DNA of 64,000 nt from contig JAVTVX010000001.1 of assembly GCA_033439265.1 (NCBI GenBank), positions 15,828,608-15,892,607 of the forward strand. Reading direction: 5' to 3'. The DNA is from Dillenia suffruticosa. Taxonomy: Eukaryota > Streptophyta > Magnoliopsida > Dilleniales > Dilleniaceae. The translations under genes and the position numbers were made by a program. This document shows, piece after piece, positions 37,625-49,800 of the stretch. Below the pieces are notes generated by a model. That model searched no databases. It was not told the DNA's origin and was given only the letters and a program-made list of their open reading frames with translations. Numbering within the stretch: position 1 is the first letter of the stretch; every line of letters begins with the position of its first letter.

Positions 37625-37698
37625 CAGTTGCCATTTTCCTGATCTGCAGCCAAATGCTCTATCACTGAGCTATAGACCCTTTGTCAGTTGCCATTTTC
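37625..37698 (-). pseudogene. Retroposed 5' half of tRNA-Cys(GCA) with target duplication
   Basis: The 46-bp insert 37684-37639, read on the minus strand, starts acaa and continues with the 5' acceptor strand, D arm and anticodon arm of plant tRNA-Cys (agggtctatagctcagtg, then atagagcatttgg, loop ctgcaga, then tcag). It stops at the end of the anticodon stem. The exact 14-bp repeat cagttgccattttc flanks it at 37625-37638 and 37685-37698. There is no T arm or 3' acceptor strand, so it cannot make a tRNA. Confidence 0.85.
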
Positions 37699-37699
37699 T

Positions 37700-38520
37700 T
37701 TTAAAAGAGGTATTTGGACCGTAAATTTTCTTGAGTTTACCAGCAACCTTTGCAATGTAGTGCCGTGTCATCGTAGCATAGCACAACTTTGTTTTCTATC
37801 TTTTGGGTTAAAATAAATCATATTTTATGTTCATAATTTATAAGAGAATGCGAGTCATGTTCCAACTTTCATGAGTTTGTGTTTCATTACTTTTTCTAAA
37901 TTTATATTTCCATCGTGCATGTTTGTGGACTACCAATCGGTATCCAAATCAAATTTTTTTGGATTAAATGATCGATATTCTATCACTTTAATTAGAAATC
38001 TCAAGTTTGAATTCTGAGAATAAAGAAAATGAATTTAAAAGAATTAATCTCTTAATATAATCCATAATATTAGGATCAGATTAATCGGATAAAATCTAAA
38101 TATCAATTAGTTCAATACAAAAAAAAAATCAATCGGTATCAAATTCATATTTCGATTAATTTTTGACTAATTGAATGTTAAATTCAATTTAGGAAAAAAA
38201 AAATCTTTTAATATAATTTTTTAAATTTTTAATTTTTAAATACGAGATTTAATAAATAAACTTTTGTATCATTGAACATGGTGATGCGACATGACATAAT
38301 GATTGATCGCCGTGCCCTAAATTAAGGATATTACATAGGGGCTGAGGTAAAGATGTTGGACATGATTGGACATAATTTAATCGATATGCATTTGATTAAA
38401 GGTTATTTACAAAATTATTATTATTTTTAATTAAAATTATTTAAATATTATTTTTTTTAAAAAAAAATTTCGCATTTTTAAATTACGAAATCATAGTTTA
38501 AATATTTTTTTTTTTAAAAA
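37700..38520. other. AT-rich spacer, no gene seen
   Basis: Low-complexity AT-rich DNA between copy A and the orphan receptor-kinase exon. No open frame with recognisable content. Confidence 0.5.
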
Positions 38521-38619
38521 AAGAGGAAATTGCGGTGTTTGAGTGCGGAATCAATTTCAGAGGGTGCGAATTTAATTTGGGACTCAGAGAGAGCGCGAAA
38601 TATTGACGTTGTCTACCGC

Positions 38620-39058
38620 CCTTTTACCCTCTCTCACTCTCTCTCTCTTAACTTCACGTTATCTCTGAGCAAATTTCAGTACCCGACGACATCTGCTAAA
38701 TTCAGATATTGCATGCTTTTGTCACCTACTCATTCTCTCTCTAAAACCCTCAAAATTAGAATTAGGATGTGCTAGATTCTTCTTCATCAAATGCCCTTCG
38801 ACAATGCTTAACCCAATTTCCTCCCTGTTTCTAATTTTGCAATCCTTCTCCACATCATTATCCGCATCTTCTTCTCCTTCATCTCTGTCAAAAGATGCAC
38901 CGGCGATTCTAGCATTCAAACCCAAAGCCGATTTAGGCAACATACTTGAACAGATCTCTCACAACTCAACCTCTACATTCTGCAAATGGCAAGGCGTCAC
39001 TTGCTCTCAAGGTAAAGTCACCAGATTCGTTCTCGAAAGCTTCAACCTCCACATTTAG
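38620..39058 (+). pseudogene. Orphan first exon of an LRR receptor-like kinase
   Basis: From ATG 38804 an 84-residue frame reads as a signal peptide (about residues 1-22, ISSLFLILQSF core) followed by an LRRNT_2-type cap: DAPAILAFKPKADL..., then CKWQGVTCSQGKVTRFVLES. This matches the N-terminus of probable inactive receptor kinases of the At5g67200 type. The frame ends at 39056-39058 before the first LRR. Neither the remaining LRRs, the membrane segment nor the kinase domain is found in the next 1.8 kb. A CT-rich leader (about 38625-38650) precedes it. It is best read as a truncated duplicate that carried its promoter region; a short secreted product cannot be excluded. Confidence 0.75.
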
Positions 39059-40838
39059 ACATTTCAAAACTCAGTTTTCTGGTCATGTTTATAGGTTTTA
39101 GTTTTTCTTAAAAAAAAAATTTAATTATGATTTCGATTTGGAAAATAAAAAAAAAAAAGAAAAAAACAACGGTATTTAAATAATTTTTATTAAAAAAATA
39201 ATATTTTTATAAATAACCCTTAGATTAAAAAAGATAAAATGTTGGAAAAATTAAAGAATTGGAATATATAATAACTTCCCGGCATCCAGAGAATATTTTT
39301 CATATGTAAGTGATGTTATTATAATATGGTTCATAGAATATTCAAGAGTATAAAAATTAAAAAATAAATGTAATTTTTATATAATTATTAAAGAAATCAC
39401 AATTATAATGTGACTACCATTGTCTATTTATACTATAGAGGACAAACCTTACTTCTAATTTAAAAGTATTCTAAATATTTAAAGTTTTTACATATTTAAA
39501 TAAAAGAAAAATAGTAATAAAAAATAATATAAGCTTTCTAAATAAATAAATAATAATATGAAATTAAAAAAATTAGAAATTTTCTAAATTTAAAATGCAT
39601 CATGGTTTAAAAAAATTATCACAACAAAGGAAATCAAACATCTTCCCTTACTAAACAACAAGCTTAGTTATTACCACCATGACACAACCTCAAATTTATT
39701 TATATTTGACTATATAGTATAAATTTTTCGATTATTTCAATAAGTTAACTTATCAATTTTCAAAATTACCAATCCATCGTAGAATCGAAATTCCCAAAAC
39801 CTAAAATTAAAAATCGACCATAATATTATTAAATTAAAATTGAACCAACTAATCCAATCGATTTGATCTATTTATTCGGTTTTAACCGAATAATGCTGAT
39901 CCGCATTGTCAACTGCTTGAGATGCTCTCCTATTTACCCATTTTAGCAATTATTTTCTTTAAAACCCTAGGGATGGGGCAACGTCCTTAAATATATGACA
40001 CCAATCATCATATAATTCTGTTATATTTACTCTAGATTTTTAAAATAATTTTAGGAATATCAACATCCTTAAATATATATTATGAATATAATTGTTATTT
40101 GACTAAAACTGCCTTCTTAGCAGCCGCCCCCGTTAGATTTTCAGAAATCTACATCCCCTTTATTTTTTTTTTTTTTGTTGTACAAAGATTTAATTCTGAA
40201 ATCTTTAGATCGGGGGAGAAAAATTTTGACCACTAAACTGTTCCCTTGAAAACATCTACGTCCCCTTTATGTATATACAAATATATATATTATGGTCCAA
40301 AATAGTCTTGATTCGTGATATTTTCACTGGATTTTGATTTTAATGGTTTTTTCATGCTTCTAACTTACTTCTAATTTCAATCAAAGAATAAATAAACAGT
40401 AACTAAATCATTGTGTGTACAGTGTTGATCTAGTTTTGGGACCTGAACCAAGTCAATGGTTTGGTGCCAATTCTAAGCGAGCCCATCCTGGTTTGCTCCC
40501 ATGCCAAACTGGCCTGGGACCAGGTCTGATCGTACCTTACACCCATTTAATATGAATATATCTTTCATTTGAAGTCCTAAGTTTCTGGTCTATGAAGCAA
40601 TGAAACACCTTTTATGCATGATACCCACATTCTAGACTGGACATTAAAGAATATATAGCTTCCAGTTTTCTTTCATAATCATATACTTTTAAAGCAATTT
40701 AAAGATGGAAAATCTGCAACATTACTCTGCATTGGAAAAACAAAATGTTTGTCATCACTTTGAAGAGTCAAACGACCAAGAATGGGCTTTTCAGTTCTCT
40801 GGGAATCATGAAAGATGCCCTTCGGAAGGTGCTTTTAT
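39059..40838. other. Spacer between orphan exon and CFAS copy B
   Basis: AT-rich and without recognisable genes. Bases just below 40838 are probably the 3' UTR of copy B. An AATAAA hexamer overlaps its stop codon on the minus strand (taaataaaag, 40841-40832). Confidence 0.5.
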
Positions 40839-43800
40839 TTAAGAAGCCGGTGGGGTAGAAGTCAGGCATGCATCTTGAAATAGCAAATTACCCGGGCGTG
40901 AAAACACAATCTGCATTGTGATGAAAATAACCCTTTTGAGTTTATCTTCTCTTCATGGACTAAATCACATATACAAATTAAAAAATAAATGCTTAGGGCA
41001 TATGATTCTTCTACGCACCGACAACAATGCAATCATTTGTTCTACCTAAGAAATGGCAATTCTTCTTCAGGTCAGGAACTTAATTGGCTTGTGATCTAAC
41101 TCTACTAAGAACCTTCTTTCTTTTCTTTTAATTTTCAAAATGAGTGGAGAAAGGTACCTGGTAAGTTCCGAGAGTATGTGTCCTGAAACCAGCTGCACAA
41201 TAATCAAAATAATACTGCCACTGTCTGATAAATTTCTCGTTGAATCCTAGTGCAAGGACTTGGCTGCCAGAAAAGGGAATTAATTCCACGATATTAATAT
41301 AAAAAATCAAAATAAATGATTGGAATTTATTGGAGCATGATAAAAAGAAGAAAGGTGTCAGACTAACAGAATGTAAAGGGGAAGTCAATAACGGACAAAG
41401 GTGCGATTAAAAACGATCTTGAAGAGAGAGATTGTCATATCTAAAATTTCATCACTGAGTAAGCAGAGGCTTGATGTCACAGAATGGTTTATAATCAATC
41501 CATGCTCAACTTCCTCATGTGTCTAACAACCCTGTATATCCAGGGTCGGTCTCTTCTACATTCATAAAAATTGAACAAGAAAATATGTAATTCGCAACAA
41601 GTTCTGCATTTCCGAGCGGCGGCAGCAATGAGTTACCTTATTCACTTGTTGCAGAAAATTCTTTGTATTTAACTTGTTTCATGTTTTAAAGGCTCTATAG
41701 TGATGAGATATTGAATGAGGGAAATTAAGGTTTCATAATAACAGACTATGTTGCATCAATACTTCTATAGATGACAATATTATAGGGGAACAATTCTTGC
41801 ATACCTCAAAACATTAATTTCTAGGAATGGTATATCCCTCCCTCAATTTACAAGCAATCTATGCTCAACTTACTCATGTGTCAAACAACTTTGTATATCC
41901 AGTGTCAGTCTCTTCTACATTCATTAACATTTGAACAAGTAAATATGTAATTCCCAACAAGTTCTCATTTCAGAGCAGCAGCAGCCGCAATAAGTTAGCT
42001 TATTCACTTGTTGCAGAAAATTCTTTGTATTTAACTTGTTTCATGTTTTAAAGGCTATATAGTGATGACATATTGAATGAGGGAACTTTAAGGTTCATAA
42101 TACAGACCATGTTGCAGCAATACTTCTATAAATGACAATATTTTTGTCACCGTCATCGATCTTAGACGTGTGAGTGCAACTTGTTTGGAACATTTCCATG
42201 TGAGCATGTTAGTGTCGCATCTAGTGTCACCTGACCATCTCCATGCTTCATACGTAAGAGATAATCCAAAGAGCATTTTGCATATGTTACCTCAGCAGGT
42301 ATTCCCTATAATCTTTGACATAGCCACAATTTACACATCTTCAAGCAAGGTATTGCAGTTCCAGAAATAAGCTGTTCTTACCTCTGGTTCTCAAGGAAGT
42401 TTTTCTTCCAACATCTTAGTGTCTGGATGTAGTGTGCTCCGATGTTCTCTGCGTGCTCCACACTGCAAACCAGCACCATCAAATCGTTTTCCAGAAAGGG
42501 AAAAAAAAAAAGAAAAAGAAAGAAGACCAAAGAAATGAAACTGCTGTGCAAAATACTATTTTTCACCTGAATCTGGATGCAGAAGCCATTGCTGATGTTA
42601 CCCTACTGAGTGAAGGTGCATAACCGCAAGGAAAATTAAATTCTTTTAGGAAATCTGAGCTATTCCTGTGCTCATCATATCGTTCATCTGGTATTGATGT
42701 GAACTATGCAACAACTAAATATCAGCTGTCATTAATTTTATAATATGTATAATATTTTGATACAAAAAATTTCAAGTCCAAAGTAACTGTTGATTTAGAT
42801 CAACATATGTAGATTACGGCGATAATGAAATCATTGGTTTTGCTATAAAAAGTTTAAAGTCCAAGGTAAAGATCAGCCGACCTTTGTCTATCACCCATGT
42901 TTCATGCAAAGTAATCAGAATATAATGAAATATCTTAGAATATATACTAAATCATTTGATTATAATTAAATATCAGCCCTCATTAGTTTTCCACTAACAT
43001 GTGCAGTATTTTGCTACAAAAAGTTTTAAAGTCCGAAGTAGAGATCATCATATATGAGTATACATTCTTAAAATGGAGGAATTTACACGCATGTCACTAA
43101 AACACAATGATATCAGAGAAAATGTCCCTGCCTTAATGCAAGCACTCCGGCTGTGTATATATATATATTTTGAGATGATAGCGAGAAACAAAAGCAGGGT
43201 ATGATGCAATGTTGGCAATATTTCTTAGGTGACTCTCAGATGAAGAAACACCAAATATGCCATTTTCATTGTTTTTCCTATTTCAGATCAAACAAGTAGT
43301 AGTCTGCTCATGATTCATGGAGCTAGAAAGGCCTCTGAACCAAAGGCATTCAAGAATCAAGCACTAAACTGGCACTTAAATGGTGGTCGTCCTAATTCAA
43401 GCACTGTTGTAATTACCTGTAGAACAAGAAGTCCATCTTTTGCCAAAAATATTTCACAACACCTGAAGAATTCCTCCATATTTTCATGGCCAACAGCTTC
43501 TAGCATTTCACTGTAAATGATCAATTGTATCACAGTGCTGGCACAGTAATGGTTTCATAAAAGAAATAAATAAAAAATAGCAATTAGATAATCCAATCCA
43601 TGAGTTCTTTCTCTTATGTTTAAATAATGATAATTATTGTCAGTACAATGATCAATTTTTCTGTTTTTCTGAATTAATTTGACTAATCATGACAAAATCT
43701 AAAATATTATTTGCTGGCATTGTATGTTAGAACTTTCTGAACAAATTATAGATACTTCAGATGCAATTCAACATGAAATTAATCCAACAAGCACCAATAT

Positions 43801-46800
43801 GCTACCATGTATCTTTCCTTAGTGTGGCACCTTGCAGCAAATAAATAATGACATTATTTTGCACTCTATGCCATATAGACATGATAAACTCACCAAGATA
43901 TGATTCTGTCATATTTGGAAGTACTGGGCAACCGGCGATAGTCACAAAGAAGAAGTTTGATGCGATCCTGACAATAGAAACACTTTGCATGACAGAACAA
44001 TAAAACTAGCGTCTGTTAAGAGTTTTTATTCAATTGTTGGTCTACTAAAAAAGACGCCTGAACTTTGTGCTGACTACTGAACTTGTATAAGACGGCCACT
44101 TTAAGCCACCAGTTGCCCTCAACCAGTGGATTCAAAATCAAGTCTAATCCTAGACTGAGAAAAGAATACACCATGACATATGGTATCTATAAATGAGTGC
44201 TCTCTTGATTCCTTAAAATGCATAGGAACTTGTAGAAGATGGCCACTGCAAGCCAAGCTCAGCACAGGAAATAGATATGAAAAAAGAGCGGAAAGGAGCT
44301 AAAAGAAAAAGAAAAAGAGAAAAGAAAGACTTAGAGACTACATTATCACAATATATCAAGGCATTGATGAACCCATCTTTGATGTGATTGCTGCAAAGCA
44401 AACATCAAAGGAAGCTTAATAAAGTCTCCACAAAGCAATTGGTGGAAGAGAGAAGTTGAAGAATATCTGGTTGCTAGTTTTGAGACTGTAGTTTGAAAAG
44501 CAACATTTTGAGTTTGGTCCTATTTCTTGAAAGGGATTATATAACAATTAAGCTTATGTGCACTATGTTCTCCATTTGCAGAAGTTCAAATTATACCTGA
44601 AGGCCAGCCTCCTTAACCCTCTTCTCTGCTAACCTATGTTGTTCCTCTGAGAACGTGATGCCAGTGTAATTGCATCCAGTTTGTTTAGCAACTTCAATAG
44701 CCAGGCTTCCCCAACCACAGCCAATCTCAAGTACTTCATGCTGCTTCTCAATCCTTGCCTAATTGAAGTCCTTTAAGATTTAACCATTGTAACCCATACC
44801 ACAAAGAGAAGCCACAGGCCAGAAGTGAAAATGCCAGATTTTGCATCTTACTTTCTTAATCAAATTAGCAATCTTTCTCAGCTGGGCGACTTTCAAGTCT
44901 TCATCTTTCCTCTACCTCAGGATGCAATAGAAAGATGAAAAAATCATTGTCAGACTGTACCCAACACAAAAAAAAAAGCAAAACACTCGGTTCTGTCCGT
45001 GAGATGAAGTCAACTAAATGTCAAGAACCTGACCTCAAATACTGCACAGGAATATGTCATTGTCTTGTCCAAGAAAGTTGCAAACAGGTCATTGTTCTGG
45101 AAATGTTAAAAAAAAAAAAGGAATTGAAAATTGCATAAACTTCAAATATTTCTTGTCATTTTTCAAGGAAACTAGCAAATGATGCTGAAATTAACAGCCT
45201 GTACTGTTACTATTATGGTTTTTATTGATGGAAAGAAATGAGTCTTTAGGAAATTATGGCTCACAAACTATATACAGCATCCAATATTTCCGAAACAAAC
45301 AACTGGTAGGAAAACTAGAATTTCATTCCAAATCTTGCTATATCTCTGGTTTATGAGAAAAGATCATTATTAGGTGTAAACCCAGTTATTTGCTAATATA
45401 ACAAGTCAAATCTTTGAGGACACTATATTAGATATGAGAAACATGTAAGAACATGATTAGATTTATAGAAATTAAAATTTTAAATATTTTGTAATGCGAA
45501 TTAAAATACCACCTATTATGTCAAAACGTGATTTTGCTACATGCACTCTCCACATATTATTAGTATAATAATAACAATAACTATTATTATTATTAGTATC
45601 ACTATTATTATAATTATTGCTTTTTTTATTACCATCACCATTATTATTATTATCACTATTATCACTATTATTATTAGTATTATCACTAATAGCATTAGTA
45701 ATATAAAATCAATTGCTTTATTATTATTACATATATATATTTTTATGATATATATATTTTTGTTTATTGATTCATCCATTTTTTTTATTTATTATCATTT
45801 ATATTTTTCTTAATTCGTTTTGCACAACATTATTTGAAGAACTCCGTCACGGCCGGTCCCAAGACCGGATAAAGGAGTAGGGTTGCGGTAGGTTGACAGT
45901 CAACGTAAAATCTTTTGTCAAATGAAAAATAAGAGACAAATATATAAAAACTTTTAGAGCGTTTCCCCCTCAGTAACGCGTTACATTGGATCCCGGATGT
46001 AGTGACAAATTAATAAGGGATTCTAGGGTACGTGTAAATAAGTTAGACCAAAAAGATAGAATTCGCCTAACCACTTGAAACATAAGATCTTTAACAGGTA
46101 AATTAGGAGGATAGGAGAAACAATGAATAGACGAAAAATTCACATCATATGTCTTCAAGAAACTAAGTGGGTCGGGAAGAAAGCAAAAGTAGTAGAATCT
46201 TATGGTTATAAGTTTTGGTACACAGGTAGGGATAAAACTAAGAATGAGGTAGGAATAATTATATATAAGGATCTATTAGATGATATAATAGGGATAAGAA
46301 GGAAATAAGATAGAATTATATTTGTTAAGTTAGCAGATGAAGATAACATAATTAATATAGTCAGTGTGTATGCACCCCAAATAGATATAGATGCAATTAG
46401 TAAAAGACAATTTTGGGAGGATTTAGATGAATTTATACAAACCATACCTAGTAGAGAGAAGTTATTTATTGGAGGAGACTTAAATGGACATATAGGAGAG
46501 AGGAACAACAAATTCGAAACTGTATATGGAAATTTTGGATTTGGTAGTAGGAATAAAGCAGGAGATACCATTTTAGAGTTTGCCACAGCAATCGATCTGC
46601 TAGTTATAAACACCATTTTTAAGAAAAAAGAAACGCATTTAGTTATATATAGAAGTGGGTCTAATGTTAGTCAAATAGATTTCTTCCTCATTAGGAGAAG
46701 TGATAGAATGATCCGTAAAGATTGCAAGGTTATGCTGGGGGAGAGTTTGACAACTTAGTATAGATTTCTAGTTTTAAATATATGTGTCTACAAAGTAAAA

Positions 46801-49800
46801 GAAGTATCGTCTATTTGTGGAGTCTAGAATTAAGTTGTGGAATCTGAAAGGAGAAAAAGTGACGACCTTTAGAGAAAAATTAATTCAAGTAGCAAATTGA
46901 TCCACTGATGATGATTCGGAAACAATATGGAAACAGATGTCTACTAATATTAAGAATATAGGTAGAGAGATTCTTAGTGTCTCTAAGAGTCAGGCCCCAA
47001 TCGGCAAGGAGTCATGGTGGTGGAATGAAAAAATACAAACTGCTATCCGGACTAAGCGAGAGTGCTATAGAAACTTTAAAAATAATAGTAGTAGTGAAAC
47101 ATATGAAAAATATGAAAAAAGATGTCTACTAATATTAAGAATATAGGTAGGGAGATTTTTTGTGTCTCTAAGGGTCAGGCCTTAATAAGCAAGAAATCAT
47201 GGTGGTGGAACGAAAAAATACAAACTGCTATCCGGAGTAAACGAGAGTGCTATAGGAATCTTAAAAGTAATAATAGAAGTGAAACATATGAAAAATATAA
47301 AAACGCAAAAAAAGAGATAAAAAAGATTATTCAAGAATCAAAAACTAAGGTGTATAATGAATTATACAAGAGATTGGAGACTAAAGACGAAAAAAGAGAG
47401 ATCTAAAGAATTGCCAAGTTAAGGGAAATGAAGGAAAAAGATCTAAATAGTGTTAGGTGTATTAAGAGTGGAACCAATAATATACTTGTAAAGAATGAGG
47501 ATATAATAAAGCGTTGGAGGGATTATTTTGATAATCTTTTTAATATTGAGAGTACAACAGATATAGAAAGTATCAAAATACCCGCAGAAGAGATTAATAG
47601 AGATTTTAAGCTTAAAATTCATTCTCATGAAGTGAAAGAGGCTTTAAAGAGAATGAAAGATAATAAAGCTATAGGGCCTAATGGCATTTCCATAGAAGTG
47701 TGGAAATGTTTGGGTGAATTTGATATAATAATGTTAACGGATATTTTCAACAAAATTTGGTAAACCAAGAAAATGATCCAAATATAGAGAAAGAGTACAA
47801 TTGTACTGCTATATAAGAATAAAGAAAATATACAAGATTGCTCCAATTATAGAGAAATTAAATTTATGAATCATACCATAAAATTATGGGAGAGAGTGAT
47901 AGAACATAGATTGATATTGGAGATAAATGTGTCTCAAAATCAATTTGGATTTATGCCAAATAGATGTACCATGGAAGCAATCCACTTGTTAAGACATTTA
48001 ATGAAGATGTATAAAATACATAAGAGAGACCTACATATGATATTCATTGACTTAGAAAAAGCATATGATAGGATTCCTAGAAATATATTGTGGTGGACGC
48101 CGATGAACAAAGGGATCTCCTTGAAATACATTAATCTCATTAGGGTTATATATGAGGGCACTATAACCGATGTAAGAACTTATGGAGGTTTAAGCGATAG
48201 CTTCCCCATTAACATTGGACTCCATCAAGATTCAGCATTAAGCCCTATCCACTTCGCAATAGTAATAGACGAAATCACAAAAAGCATCCAAGATGAAATA
48301 CCATGGTATATATTTTTTGCAAATGATATAATGCTAGTTGATGAAATTAGGGAGAGTATTACTACTAAATTAGAGTTATTGAGGGGTCATCTTTGAATCC
48401 AGAGGGTTTAGGTTGAGTAGATCGAAAACTGAGTATATGAGATGTAGATTTAGCAACAGTCATCGGAATGATGAAGAAACAATTAGATTAGATGGACAAA
48501 CTGTATCCAATATTCAGGTTCTATTATTTAAAATGATGGCAATATAGATGGAGATATTAATTATAGGATTCAAGCAAGTTGGATGAAATGGAGAAACGTA
48601 TCTAGAGCTCTTTGCAATCACACGATGCCACTGCATTTGAAGGGAAAGTTCTATAGAACCGCGGTTAGAAATGCATTATTGTATGGTACTGAGTGTTGGA
48701 CTATTAAACAATAACAAAAACAAAAAATGACCATAACAGAAATGAGCATGATTAGATGGATGTGTCGCAAAACTAGAAGAAATAGAATTAAAAATAAAGA
48801 TATTCGTAACAAATTGAAAGTTAGTTCAATTATGGACAAAATACGAGTGTCATTTGAGATGGTTTTGGTCTGTGCAAAGAAGATCCAAAAATGTACCGGT
48901 TATGATAATTGAGAACTTAAATATACAAGATTTAATAAAACGTAGAGATAAACCACTGAAAACTTAAATGCAGTTATACGTAAAGACATGATAATAAAAT
49001 GTTTAGAAGAGAAGATGGCCTTGGATAGGAATAAGTGGCGCAGAAGAATTCGCATAAATTAAACCAATATATTTTATTTTTTATTTTATTTTTTTTAATC
49101 ACTTCCAAATTTGTCTTTCAAATGGCCAACCCCAAATGTTGAAATTAAGACACAATTTGTTGTTATTGTTGTTAAAGTGTTAGTGAGAAGTTTAGATACA
49201 AAGAAATATGGACACAGGTATCATATGTCAAGTGTGTGAATTGAAGTACTTCAAATGTGATGTGTTTAATGAGTGCAATATTGTAGTAGCGTAGAGACAA
49301 CACAGAGTTCAATTCACACATGACAAGCATACAAAATAGAAGGCAAAAAGCAGGCACATTAACATTTAGAATCAACAGATTAATAAGACCCTACCAGGTC
49401 ATAATGTAAAGAAATGTTCCTGCATGATTGTATTATTTTTTTTTGCCTCGATAGATGCTGCAGGATGTATTTTGCAGCTGCAACACCAACTGTAGAAAAC
49501 AAAGGCCTCCACCAGTTCCTAAATAAGGCAGGCCATTATCTTCAAATACTTAATTATGGATCCGGAAGTCACTGGTATCCCATTCTAGCTGGTCTACAAG
49601 CAAGGTTTACCTTTTGCAGTTGGACCTTGAAACAAATGAATTTAAGTCTCTATTTGCAATGAGAATCTGCATCACCAAAATTTGGCAATAAAGCTCTGAT
49701 GGAGCAAAAAATCAGATGAAGTTGCTAATGGTTGACATTCAATCAATAGTTACCATAAGAAGATTGATGAGACCTTCATCCTCATCAATAACTGAAAAAT

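Noticed and set aside
45537-45813. Isoleucine-rich open frames on both strands
   Set aside because: They are a direct product of the ATT/ACT microsatellite.
49395-49518. Apparent frameshift in copy B exon 15 at a run of A
   Set aside because: Recounting the run (nine T on the + strand) restores 124 nt, identical to copy A, and the frame stays open.
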